From contig JAFSUN010000009.1 in NCBI GenBank assembly GCA_017445225.1, positions 1 to 54,237 on the forward strand: 54,237 nt of DNA, written 5' to 3'. A program made the position numbers and the translations under genes. Positions 32,118 through 40,096 of the stretch are shown piece by piece (within the stretch, counting starts at the first letter, position 1; each line of letters begins with the position of its first letter). Origin of the DNA: Erysipelotrichaceae bacterium (GTDB lineage: Bacteria > Bacillota_I > Bacilli_A > Erysipelotrichales > Erysipelotrichaceae). The notes below the pieces were generated by a model. It ran no database searches. It had not been told where the DNA came from and saw only the letters and a list, made by a program, of their open reading frames with translations.

Positions 32118-33563
32118 CTAATCTCCTTCAACGACAGGAAGTTCAAACCAGAAGTCCGCTCCCTGATTTATTTCGCTTTCTACCCCATATTCGGCCTTGT
32201 GCAGATCCAATATGGTCTTGACGATCGACAGTCCCAGTCCCGATCCGCTCTGAACTCGGGCCTGCTTGTCAGCCTTGTAATAGCGCTGCCAGATCAGATT
32301 GAGATCTTCCCTGGCAATGCCTTCGCCGTGGTCGATGACTTCAAACCGTACCCGGTCGCCCTTGCGGCGGCATTTCAGGATGATGGTCTTGTCCTCACCG
32401 ATATGGGCAACGGCGTTATTCAAAAGGTTGTAGAACACCTGTTCCAGCCGCTGGGAGTCGCCCTTGACATAGATGTCATCGGTATCGGCGTCAAACACGA
32501 AGTTATAGCCGTGGGCTTCCATCATCTTGGAATAGGTATTATAGGTCCTGGCTGCCAGTTCCGAGACATTGACATCATTGAAGTTGATCTCGGCGGTGCC
32601 GGACTGCAGTTTGGAAATGTCCAGCAGGTTGTTGACCAGCGATGTCAGCCGGTTGGCTTCATCGATGATGACCTGGACATTTTCCGGAGTATTCTCACCG
32701 GGAACATCCCGGATGATCTCTCCATAGCCGGAGATCATCGTTAACGGCGTTCGCAAGTTGTGGGATACGTTGGCGATCAGATCCTTGGTGACCTGGTCGA
32801 CTCTCTTGAGCTGTACGGTCGTCTCATTGAGCTTGTCGGTCAGGTTTTCGATTTCCTGATAGCCCCGCCCTTCAAAGACGACGTCATAGTTACCGGTAGC
32901 CATCTTCTCCACGTTGCCGGTCAGTTCTTCGATCGGTTTGGAGATCCGCCGGGAAACGATGATCGACAGCAAGACGGAAAAGACGAACATGATGACGGTA
33001 ATGATGATCAGCTGCGATCTTATCGTCGTAATGGTACTGGTAACCGGCAGCAGCGTGCCGATCACCAGCAGCAGATAGTTGTTCTGACTGCCGTTAAGCC
33101 GGCTGACATGCATGATGGCCTGTGACTTGCCGGTATCCCGCAGCGAGAAACTGTCTTCACTGATCCGGCGGTTCATGCCGTTATAGTAGATCAGGGTATC
33201 ATTCTTGTCACTGACGTAATTAAGAATGCTCCTGATGTCTTCGTTGGTAAAGGTGCGGAAGATGGAATTGATGACCGGCATGTTGCTGGACATGTAGATC
33301 CTTCTGGTAACGGTATCGATGATGACGGTCGTTACTTCCGAATTCCGGCTGATCTCCTCCAGCTGTTCGCTGTCACCGTTATTGATCAGGGCAGCGACGT
33401 TATAGGCGGTATTTCTGACCTGACGGCTTCTGACGGCCTTGTAGGTGGAATCCATGAAGTAGATTTGGAAGATCCATAACAGGGCGATCATGATCGCCAC
33501 AAAGGTCAGAAAATATCTCAGCAGATAGGCATGAATGCCGCTGGTTCTTCTATTGGACTTCAA
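32118..33563 (-). CDS. Sensor histidine kinase
   Basis: This partners the response regulator just upstream. TM1 is at about residues 12-36, then an extracellular sensor domain to about 180, TM2 at 183-205, a HAMP segment (SRRISKPIEELTGNVEKMATG), HisKA with His268 in VSHNLRTPLT, and an HATPase domain (NLLNNAVAHIG; DHGEGI; GSGLGLSIVK). The residue after the phospho-accepting His is Asn instead of the usual Glu or Asp. The start overlaps the regulator gene by 14 bases. The signal is unknown. Confidence 0.93.
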   Translation of the reverse strand: MKSNRRTSGIHAYLLRYFLTFVAIMIALLWIFQIYFMDSTYKAVRSRQVRNTAYNVAALINNGDSEQLEEISRNSEVTTVIIDTVTRRIYMSSNMPVINSIFRTFTNEDIRSILNYVSDKNDTLIYYNGMNRRISEDSFSLRDTGKSQAIMHVSRLNGSQNNYLLLVIGTLLPVTSTITTIRSQLIIITVIMFVFSVLLSIIVSRRISKPIEELTGNVEKMATGNYDVVFEGRGYQEIENLTDKLNETTVQLKRVDQVTKDLIANVSHNLRTPLTMISGYGEIIRDVPGENTPENVQVIIDEANRLTSLVNNLLDISKLQSGTAEINFNDVNVSELAARTYNTYSKMMEAHGYNFVFDADTDDIYVKGDSQRLEQVFYNLLNNAVAHIGEDKTIILKCRRKGDRVRFEVIDHGEGIAREDLNLIWQRYYKADKQARVQSGSGLGLSIVKTILDLHKAEYGVESEINQGADFWFELPVVEGD

Positions 33564-34224
33564 AGCGGTAACCTACCCCTCTGACCGTTACTATGAACTT
33601 CTGATAGGGACCCAGGGATTTTCTTAACAGCTTGATGTGGGTATCAAGGGTCCGGTCGTCGCCATAGTAATCATAACCCCAGACTTCGGTAAGCAGTTTC
33701 TCACGGGAAAGCGCGATGTTGCGGTTGCGCGACATGTAGAACAGCAGTTCGTATTCCTTCGGTGACATGTCGGTCCTGACCCCGTCCACGGTAACGATGC
33801 GGGCACTGTAGTTGATGGTCAGCCCTTCAAAGCTGGCGATGTCACTGCCGGCGGCACCGGAGGTTCCCCGGCGGGACAGAATGGCCTGGATCCTCATCAT
33901 CAGTTCCTTGACCGAAAACGGCTTGACGACGTAGTCATCGACACCGACTTCAAAGCCATGGATGCGGTCGTATTCCTCACCCCGGGCACTCAGCATGATG
34001 ACCGGAGTCTTCTTGAACTTTCTGATGGCCTTGACCGCACTGAAACCGTCCAGTTCCGGCATCATCACATCCATGATGATCAGGTCATAATCGTGGTTTT
34101 CAGCCTTCTCGATGGCAGTAAAGCCGTCGGAAGCCTCATCAACTTCATGACCCTCAAACTGGGCATATTTCTTGATCATCTCTCTGATCCTTACTTCATC
34201 ATCAACTATCAATAATCTGGCCAT
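33550..34224 (-). CDS. OmpR/PhoB-family response regulator
   Basis: The receiver domain (residues 1-115) has the acidic pair DD at 8-9, the phospho-acceptor Asp52 (IIMDVMMPELDG) and KPFS near 102. A winged-helix DNA-binding domain follows (residues 125-224; SPKEYELLFYMSRN, RTLDTHIKLLRKSLG, RGVGYRFE). It resembles PhoP/WalR-type regulators. A cluster of GTTCA repeats upstream is a likely site for its own control. Confidence 0.95.
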   Translation of the reverse strand: MARLLIVDDEVRIREMIKKYAQFEGHEVDEASDGFTAIEKAENHDYDLIIMDVMMPELDGFSAVKAIRKFKKTPVIMLSARGEEYDRIHGFEVGVDDYVVKPFSVKELMMRIQAILSRRGTSGAAGSDIASFEGLTINYSARIVTVDGVRTDMSPKEYELLFYMSRNRNIALSREKLLTEVWGYDYYGDDRTLDTHIKLLRKSLGPYQKFIVTVRGVGYRFEVQ

Positions 34225-34242
34225 GTTATCACCTCAGACATA

Positions 34243-34276
34243 TTCTGAACAGATTCCGTGAACTTTTTCTGAACAG
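34243..34276 (-). promoter_or_regulatory. Direct-repeat operator upstream of the response regulator
   Basis: On the minus strand GTTCA occurs three times, at offsets of 11 and 13 bases; two copies extend to CTGTTCAGAA (34243-34252 and 34267-34276). Repeats spaced about one DNA turn apart are the usual binding mode for OmpR-family regulators. Autoregulation is inferred. Confidence 0.45.
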
Positions 34277-34295
34277 GTTCTAATTGTTTGCTGAA

Positions 34296-34550
34296 TTAAC
34301 CCTTCAGGCCTTCAGCCTGGCGTTCCATGTTCTCAACGACGATGTCATAGATCTCACCGAGAGAAGCACAGTATTCCAGGACCTTCCAGGGTTCATTGGT
34401 ATGGAAATGGATCTTGATCAGATCCTCATCGCCGACCGCCAGCAGGCAGTCACCCTGGAAGTTCTCGACGAAATAATCGTGGATCTCATCTTCATCCAGA
34501 TCTTCTCCGGCAATAAGCAACTGGGTATCAAACTTGTATTCCAACATCAA
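34296..34550 (-). CDS. Stand-alone FakA-middle-domain-like protein
   Basis: The 84-residue protein has LEYKFDTQLLIAGE, VGDEDLIKIHFHTNEPWKVLEY and YDIVVENMERQ. These match the segment between the DhaL kinase domain and the C-terminal domain of FakA-like fatty acid kinases, which I know from memory. Here it stands alone: AGGAGGT precedes its ATG and no kinase domain is attached or nearby. It could be a regulator or a relic of a FakA-type gene. It lies last in the murF-ddl-alr operon. Confidence 0.7.
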   Translation of the reverse strand: MMLEYKFDTQLLIAGEDLDEDEIHDYFVENFQGDCLLAVGDEDLIKIHFHTNEPWKVLEYCASLGEIYDIVVENMERQAEGLKG

Positions 34551-34563
34551 GGTTACCTCCTGT

Positions 34564-35127
34564 TTATTTTTTCATCAGTGTCAGTCCTGCCCTGACCAGC
34601 GATATGGCTGCATAGATGCAGAAGTAGGAAATGCCCAGCGAGGCGATCGTCATCACGGCCCGGTTGATGTCCGTGAACTTGAAGGCTTCGCTTAAGCCGC
34701 CGGCATTAAAAATCATGTTGGCCAGCATCAGTACCGCCAGTAACAGACAGGCGGCCGCCAGGAGGAAGTTTCTCTTCGGCGTCAGCTGCAGGCCGCGGGT
34801 ATACATGCTGCCGCTTTTGGGCAGATCGACGTTTTCAACGCAATCCAGATTCTTCATGAAAACCAGCCGGTAATAGACCTCGGAAGCTGCCAGGACGATG
34901 ACCGAAACGATCACGGCGGCCAGCCACTTGTTGAAGTTAAAGCCCAGCAGCGAGAAGATCAGCAGGGCAATGATGTGGCGGTTCTGCAGCAGCATGAAGA
35001 TCCGCTCGGAATCGCGGTCAACGATCCAGGCCTTCTTCTGGCGGGGACTGCCGATGATGGTCCTCCCCTTTTTATCACGGTAGATCCCGAATCCCTCGGG
35101 AGTAAGTTCTGAAAGTTTCTGTTTCAT
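34564..35127 (-). CDS. Integral membrane protein, unknown function
   Basis: I do not recognise this 187-residue protein. It starts at ATG 35127, two bases after the alr stop, with GTGAGG upstream; an ORF start at 35205 lies inside alr. A soluble N-terminal part of about 45 residues (YRDKKGRTIIGSPRQKKAW) leads to four hydrophobic segments: ALLIFSLLGFNF, AAVIVSVIVLAASEVYY, FLLAAACLLLAVLMLANMI and VMTIASLGISYFCIYAAISLV. Its place in the cell-wall precursor operon is the only clue. Confidence 0.75.
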   Translation of the reverse strand: MKQKLSELTPEGFGIYRDKKGRTIIGSPRQKKAWIVDRDSERIFMLLQNRHIIALLIFSLLGFNFNKWLAAVIVSVIVLAASEVYYRLVFMKNLDCVENVDLPKSGSMYTRGLQLTPKRNFLLAAACLLLAVLMLANMIFNAGGLSEAFKFTDINRAVMTIASLGISYFCIYAAISLVRAGLTLMKK

Positions 35128-35129
35128 CT

Positions 35130-36266
35130 TTACCTCACAATGTGCTTCTTGACCCGGGTCCGGATGAAGCCGCAGGCGATGTCGCTGCCGACGGTTCCGG
35201 CCCATTCGGCGATGTCTTCCATGGTGATACGTTCATTACCGTCACAGCCGATCAGCGTGACCTTGTCCTCTTCCTTAACGCCGGGGATGTCGGTAACATC
35301 GATCATCAGCTGGTCCATGCAGATCCGGCCGACCACCGGAGCGCGATGGCCGCGTACCAGTACCTGGGCCTTGCCGGTCATGCAGCGGGGATAGCCGTCG
35401 GCATAGCCGACCGATACCGTCGCGATCCTTCTGACCCCTTCGGTAAAATACAGCCGTCCATAGGAAATGCCTTCATCAGGCTGCACGTCCTTGACCAGCT
35501 CGACCTTGCTGTAATAGCTGAGCACCGGCTTGGTATCATAGCGCTTCTTCACTTCACCGACTTCATAGCCGTACATGACGAAGCCCGGCCGGACATAGTC
35601 ATACTTGAACTGCGGATAGTTCAGGATGCCGCTGCTGGCGGAAAGATGGGTACGGCCGGGATCCAGTCCCATGGCCTTTACCCGGTTGACGAAACCGGAG
35701 AATCTTTCATTCTGCAGCTTGGAAAAGTGCACGTCGGTCTTCTTAAAGGAATCGGCCACGCACAGATGGGTATAGGTACCGTTGATGATGAGATTCTCGC
35801 TGGAGTAGATCTCCCTGATCTCTTCATCGGGGCATTCGGTATTGATGCCCAGCCTTCGCATGCCGGAGTCCGTCTTGACTTCGACCCGGACCTTGCGGCC
35901 GTGATCCCCGGCCCACTTATTGAGCCTTCTGGCATGTTCAAGGGAGACGATGGACATGATGGCATCGAGCTGACAGGCATGTTCCCATTCCACTTCATCA
36001 ACATAACTGAGAATGAGAATGTCGCCGTTGACGCCGTAATCCCGTAACTGCTGGGCCTCCATGGTGCAGGCCACGCCGAAATCATAGACGCCGCAGCTGT
36101 TAAGCCAGCTGGCCATTAAAGGACCGCCATGGCCGTAGCCGTCCGCCTTGACGATGGCCAGGATCTTCTGATCAGGTCCCAGGAATTTCTTTAACTGTTC
36201 GATGTTATAGGCAAAACTGGACCGGGATAATTCGATCCAGCAGCGGTTGTACTGACTGTTAGTCAT
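35130..36266 (-). CDS. alr: Alanine racemase
   Basis: This PLP enzyme makes D-alanine for peptidoglycan. ILAIVKADGYGHG near residue 38 holds the PLP lysine, SGMRRLGI is the family motif near residue 135, and CMDQLMIDV carries the conserved aspartate. The 378-residue length is normal. The start overlaps the end of ddl by 8 bases. It could also racemise serine, as VanT-type racemases do, but it has no membrane domain. Confidence 0.9.
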   Translation of the reverse strand: MTNSQYNRCWIELSRSSFAYNIEQLKKFLGPDQKILAIVKADGYGHGGPLMASWLNSCGVYDFGVACTMEAQQLRDYGVNGDILILSYVDEVEWEHACQLDAIMSIVSLEHARRLNKWAGDHGRKVRVEVKTDSGMRRLGINTECPDEEIREIYSSENLIINGTYTHLCVADSFKKTDVHFSKLQNERFSGFVNRVKAMGLDPGRTHLSASSGILNYPQFKYDYVRPGFVMYGYEVGEVKKRYDTKPVLSYYSKVELVKDVQPDEGISYGRLYFTEGVRRIATVSVGYADGYPRCMTGKAQVLVRGHRAPVVGRICMDQLMIDVTDIPGVKEEDKVTLIGCDGNERITMEDIAEWAGTVGSDIACGFIRTRVKKHIVR

Positions 36267-37302
36267 GGGCCACCATCTCGATCAGTTCACTGATCAGGCT
36301 GCGGTAGCTCTTGCCGGCGGCCACGAACATGGCCGGATAGAGGCTGTGGGAAGTAAAGCCCGGAATCAGATTGATCTCATTGAAGACCAGGCGGCTGCCC
36401 GACAGGAAGAAGTCGACCCGGCCCATCACATTGACGCCCAGAGCCTTGGCGACGATCAGCGACAGCTTTCTCACCTCTTCGGTCTGTTCAGCCGTCAGAT
36501 TCTTGGACGGAACATAGATCTTGGTCTTGTAGCCGTCGTATTTCTCGGCATAGCCGTACATTTCGGTTTCCACGACGACCTCATACATCAAGCCGGTCTC
36601 ATCTTCACCAAGGACGCCGCAGCCGACTTCGGTACCGGCGATGAATTCCTCAACGAGGATCTTGTCGTCATAGCGGAAGGCATCTTCACAGCAGGTCACA
36701 AATGAGAAGTAATCGGTAGCCTTATGGGCCCCGAAAGAGGAGCCTTCCTTGCTGGGCTTGACATAACAGGGCATGCCGAGCTTCTGTTCAACTTCCGCGA
36801 ATACCGTGCGGTAATCGGGATGGCTGTTCTTCTTCAGCACCAGATATCTGGCCATCGGTACGCCATAGGATTCAGCTATGATGTGGGTGAATTCCTTGTC
36901 CATGGCGATGGCACTGGCCGTCATGTCGCAGGACACGCAGGGAATGCCGTTAAGCTGACACAGTCCCTGAATGGTTCCGTCTTCCCCATTGCGCCCGTGC
37001 AATACCGGGAAGATGACATCGACGCGGTCGATCTCACCGCTGGTCAGGTTATAGAAACCGTGATGGAACGGATTCGGAGACAGGATGACTTCATCCCTGT
37101 TGTCATCTTTTTCCCAGTCACCGTTGATGATTTTCTCTTCCTTGCCGTAATAGTGGTACCAGCGGCCATCCATCGTGATGCCCACCAGATACCTTTCATA
37201 TATTTCATCCATGTTCTCCAGGACGGAAGTAACGGACATCAGGGATACCGGATGTTCATGACTCTGTCCGCCGAAGAGAACGGCTACTTTTCTCTTTTTC
37301 AT
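36259..37302 (-). CDS. ddl: D-alanine–D-alanine (or D-Ala–D-Ser) ligase
   Basis: This ATP-grasp enzyme makes the terminal dipeptide of peptidoglycan precursors. VLFGGQSHEHPVSL opens it; PVLHGRNGEDGTIQGL, KPSKEGSSFG and FNEINLIPGFTSHSLYP follow. Stretches such as GITMDGRWYHYYG and MYGYAEKYDGYKTKIYVPS recall VanG and VanC ligases, which join D-Ala to D-Ser, as much as housekeeping Ddl. Sequence reading does not settle the specificity. Length 347 is normal. It lies between murF and alr with short overlaps, so it is made with them. Confidence 0.88.
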   Translation of the reverse strand: MKKRKVAVLFGGQSHEHPVSLMSVTSVLENMDEIYERYLVGITMDGRWYHYYGKEEKIINGDWEKDDNRDEVILSPNPFHHGFYNLTSGEIDRVDVIFPVLHGRNGEDGTIQGLCQLNGIPCVSCDMTASAIAMDKEFTHIIAESYGVPMARYLVLKKNSHPDYRTVFAEVEQKLGMPCYVKPSKEGSSFGAHKATDYFSFVTCCEDAFRYDDKILVEEFIAGTEVGCGVLGEDETGLMYEVVVETEMYGYAEKYDGYKTKIYVPSKNLTAEQTEEVRKLSLIVAKALGVNVMGRVDFFLSGSRLVFNEINLIPGFTSHSLYPAMFVAAGKSYRSLISELIEMVAHD

Positions 37303-38651
37303 AGACTGCCCTCCAGTTCATTGATCAGATCGATAAACTTCATGCCATTGCTGGCTTTGAATAATATTATACTACACGGCTTTAATAATTTCTCAACTTC
37401 ATTTTTCAGCTCCTGGCGGTCCGCGAACCAGCGGTTGGGAATGTTCTGACTGTTAAGTTTTTCATGCAGATTGCGCATTTCCTCCCCGAACAGCAGCGTG
37501 TTCTCGAAGCGCGAGAAGTCGATCCGCTCGGCAATGGCGGCATGCATCCTGCCGGAATCGGGTCCCAGTTCCAGCATGTCGCCGAGAACGGCGGTCTTAT
37601 GCCAGCGTTCATCATAGTCTGACAGTAACTCCAAGGCAGCGCAGAGCGAGCCGGGGTTGCTGTTATAGCAGTCGTCAATGACCGTTGCCTCCCGGATCTT
37701 TCTTAACTGGAGGCGGTGCGGAGTCAGCTGCAGCTTGCTGAAGGCCTTGTTGATTTCCCCAGCGGTCAGACCGAAATCCAGGGCGAGAATGATGCTGGCA
37801 GCCGCGTTGAGTACCTGGTGGCGTCCGAGTACCGGCAGGCTGAAAGTCTCATCAATACCCCGGATCCTGAAGCTCATGCCGGCTTCGTGCATCTCCACGT
37901 CCCTGATCTGCCAGTCGCAGTCTTCCTGATAGCCATAGCTGAAAGAACGGATGTCATAGCTCTTTATCGCCTTCTTAAGGCCATAGGCTTCCCCGTTATA
38001 GACGCAGAAGCCGTATTTCAGATCCCGGTTGATCCGCGCCTTCTGGGCAGCGATGTTGTCCAGAGTCAGAAAGTTCATGATGTGAGCCGGCGCGATCGAG
38101 GTCACGACCGTATAGTCCGGTCTGACGATATCGACCAGATCATCCATCTCTCCGAAGTCGGAAATGCCCATTTCCACGACGGCAATTTCGTCCCTGTCTT
38201 CAATTGAAAGTATGGTTAGAGGAACTCCAATCTCGTTATTCTTGTTGCCAAAGGTCTTGTGGACGCGGTACTTCTCCGCCAGAACGGCACTGAGCATGTC
38301 CTTGGTCGAGGTCTTGCCGCTGCTGCCGGTAACGCCGATGATCCGGCAGTTCAGTGACTGACGGTAATGAGCGGCCAGCTTCTGAATGGCCTTCAGCGTA
38401 TCATCTACTTCGATGATGTTGCCTTCCGGTCTTCCTTCTTCCCCCTGCTGCCAGAAGGAAGCGATTCCCCTTTCACATAAGCCCCTGACAAAACTGTGTC
38501 CGTTGACCCGGGCACCCTTAAAGGGAACAAAGATCTCACCCTCTCTGGCATCACGTGAATCGATCTCCACGCCGTTGATGACAGCCCGGGGATCTCCATA
38601 TACCTTTCCGTTTACGGCTGATGCGATTTCCTCTAATGTGTAATTGCGCAT
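37299..38651 (-). CDS. murF: UDP-N-acetylmuramoyl-tripeptide–D-alanyl-D-alanine ligase
   Basis: It adds the dipeptide made by Ddl to the cell-wall precursor. The N-terminal substrate domain (GVEIDSRDAREGEIFVPFKG) is followed by the P-loop GVTGSSGKTST at residues 106-116, then NKNNEIGVPLT, VVEMGISDFGEM and DCYNSNPGS. Length 450 is normal. AAGGAG six bases before its ATG directly follows a terminator hairpin. It starts murF-ddl-alr. Confidence 0.95.
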   Translation of the reverse strand: MRNYTLEEIASAVNGKVYGDPRAVINGVEIDSRDAREGEIFVPFKGARVNGHSFVRGLCERGIASFWQQGEEGRPEGNIIEVDDTLKAIQKLAAHYRQSLNCRIIGVTGSSGKTSTKDMLSAVLAEKYRVHKTFGNKNNEIGVPLTILSIEDRDEIAVVEMGISDFGEMDDLVDIVRPDYTVVTSIAPAHIMNFLTLDNIAAQKARINRDLKYGFCVYNGEAYGLKKAIKSYDIRSFSYGYQEDCDWQIRDVEMHEAGMSFRIRGIDETFSLPVLGRHQVLNAAASIILALDFGLTAGEINKAFSKLQLTPHRLQLRKIREATVIDDCYNSNPGSLCAALELLSDYDERWHKTAVLGDMLELGPDSGRMHAAIAERIDFSRFENTLLFGEEMRNLHEKLNSQNIPNRWFADRQELKNEVEKLLKPCSIILFKASNGMKFIDLINELEGSL

Positions 38652-38662
38652 ATCTACTCCTT

Positions 38663-38686
38663 AAAAAGCACTAATGAATAGTGCTT
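38663..38686 (-). terminator. Terminator just before murF
   Basis: AAGCACTA and TAGTGCTT make an 8-bp stem with a 5-base loop, followed by TTTTTAAGGAG on the minus strand. The T run ends at the murF ribosome-binding site, so no room is left for a separate murF promoter after it. Confidence 0.75.
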
Positions 38687-38698
38687 ATCTGAATATCA

Positions 38699-38739
38699 CA
38701 GTTCTATGGGAACTGAGGGCCGCCATGGCTAGCCCTCAG
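38699..38739 (-). repeat. Two further hairpins at the end of cdaR
   Basis: CAGTTC/GAACTG (38699-38715) and CTGAGGGC/GCCCTCAG (38713-38739) are inverted repeats overlapping by three bases. The second includes the cdaR stop codon. Neither is followed by a T run. With the terminator at 38663 they form a row of three hairpins, two of them mutually exclusive. Confidence 0.6.
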
Positions 38740-40096
38740 TAACCTGAATTTCGATTTCCGTGCGGCCGTCAGCGATCGCATAGGTAACGTAGCCGTTGTC
38801 GCCTCTGGCGATCAGCGGTACGCTCTGAGTACCGACGACAACATTGGCAACGTCCATCTCAACCTTGACGTTGTTGACGTTGATGGCAGCCAGGTTATTG
38901 GCGGTACCGGATACCAGCACGTTGATGTAGGCATCGTCGATGTTGGTCGGCAGGCACTTGTAGTTGCCGGTATTATTGATCCATTCCAGCGGAACCTTTT
39001 CAATGATCTTGGTGGTCAGTTCACCGACCTTGATCTCCATGTTGACCTTGGTGATGCTCATGGCACTGGCACCGCTTGGCAGGTTCAGAGCCGTGGACAC
39101 TGAGGTATCGGAGGTGATGGAGCTGACATCCAGATCAATGTAGATGGCATCGATCATTTCCAGAATGTTTTCCGGACCGTAGATGGTCACGGTGCTGTAA
39201 TCCAGGGTAATGGAATCAATGGCCAGTCCTTCAGCCATGATACCGGTCGGCCGGACGATGATCGGAGTATCCTTACTCGGTGAAGAGACCGTAACGGTGG
39301 TTACGACCTTTTCAGGGATGATGTCACAGCTGATCTGCTGGCCCTGCTGGTCATAGGCCACCAGGCGGGCATCCTTGGTAAAGGTGCCGCTGACACCGGT
39401 AACATCGATCAGCGCCTTGACCATGGAGATCTGATCGATCGTATCCTGAGAAGCTCTGACTCTGACCTGGGTAGTATCAAAGGTCGGAATGCCCAGGGAA
39501 TAGATGTTGCTCATGTTCTTGGTATTGATGAACTCATAGGAGATGTTGAACATGCTGGTGGTCTTCTTCTTGATGACCACGCTGACACTCGGTGAGTCGA
39601 TGACGTTGACTGACAGACGGGAAATGAAGTTCGTCGGTGTCAGCTTTACGGTATAGGTTCCTTCGGTAAGACCGGACAGATCAGCGGTCAGACGGGAATT
39701 GACCTGGCTCTTCTGCAGGTTGATGTCGCTCATGTCGCCCATGACGATGACATCAGCCGTAGCCGGGATGCCGCTGATCTCATAGATCTCGCTGTTATAG
39801 ATGATCTGAACCGGAATGTCGGAGATCTGGGAAGCCTGGGTAACGCCCAGCGAATTGTTGGAGTCGGCATTTACCGAGAAGTAGATGACGACGGCAATGA
39901 TCAGGGCAGCGAACTTGCTGAACTTGGAATCAAAGACGACCTTATTCAGCAGTCCGAATATTCTTCTTAAGAAAGTGATGATGGTATTTTCAACGCTGGC
40001 ATAGGTCCTGACGACGCGCTGCGAGTTATCGGCGATTCTCTGGGCCAGTTCCAGTTTTTCGCGGGAGTCCTTCTGAGTATTCTTCTTGATGGCCAT
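38729..40096 (-). CDS. cdaR: YbbR-domain protein CdaR, regulator of diadenylate cyclase
   Basis: CdaR is a membrane-anchored extracellular protein that controls CdaA. The N-terminal 60 residues are cytoplasmic; a transmembrane segment (FAALIIAVVIYFSVNA) follows near residue 65, then four YbbR-type beta domains of about 85 residues (for example GIPATADVIVMGDMSDINLQKSQV). Length 455 matches the four-domain form. The start abuts the cdaA stop. Confidence 0.9.
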   Translation of the reverse strand: MAIKKNTQKDSREKLELAQRIADNSQRVVRTYASVENTIITFLRRIFGLLNKVVFDSKFSKFAALIIAVVIYFSVNADSNNSLGVTQASQISDIPVQIIYNSEIYEISGIPATADVIVMGDMSDINLQKSQVNSRLTADLSGLTEGTYTVKLTPTNFISRLSVNVIDSPSVSVVIKKKTTSMFNISYEFINTKNMSNIYSLGIPTFDTTQVRVRASQDTIDQISMVKALIDVTGVSGTFTKDARLVAYDQQGQQISCDIIPEKVVTTVTVSSPSKDTPIIVRPTGIMAEGLAIDSITLDYSTVTIYGPENILEMIDAIYIDLDVSSITSDTSVSTALNLPSGASAMSITKVNMEIKVGELTTKIIEKVPLEWINNTGNYKCLPTNIDDAYINVLVSGTANNLAAINVNNVKVEMDVANVVVGTQSVPLIARGDNGYVTYAIADGRTEIEIQVTEG

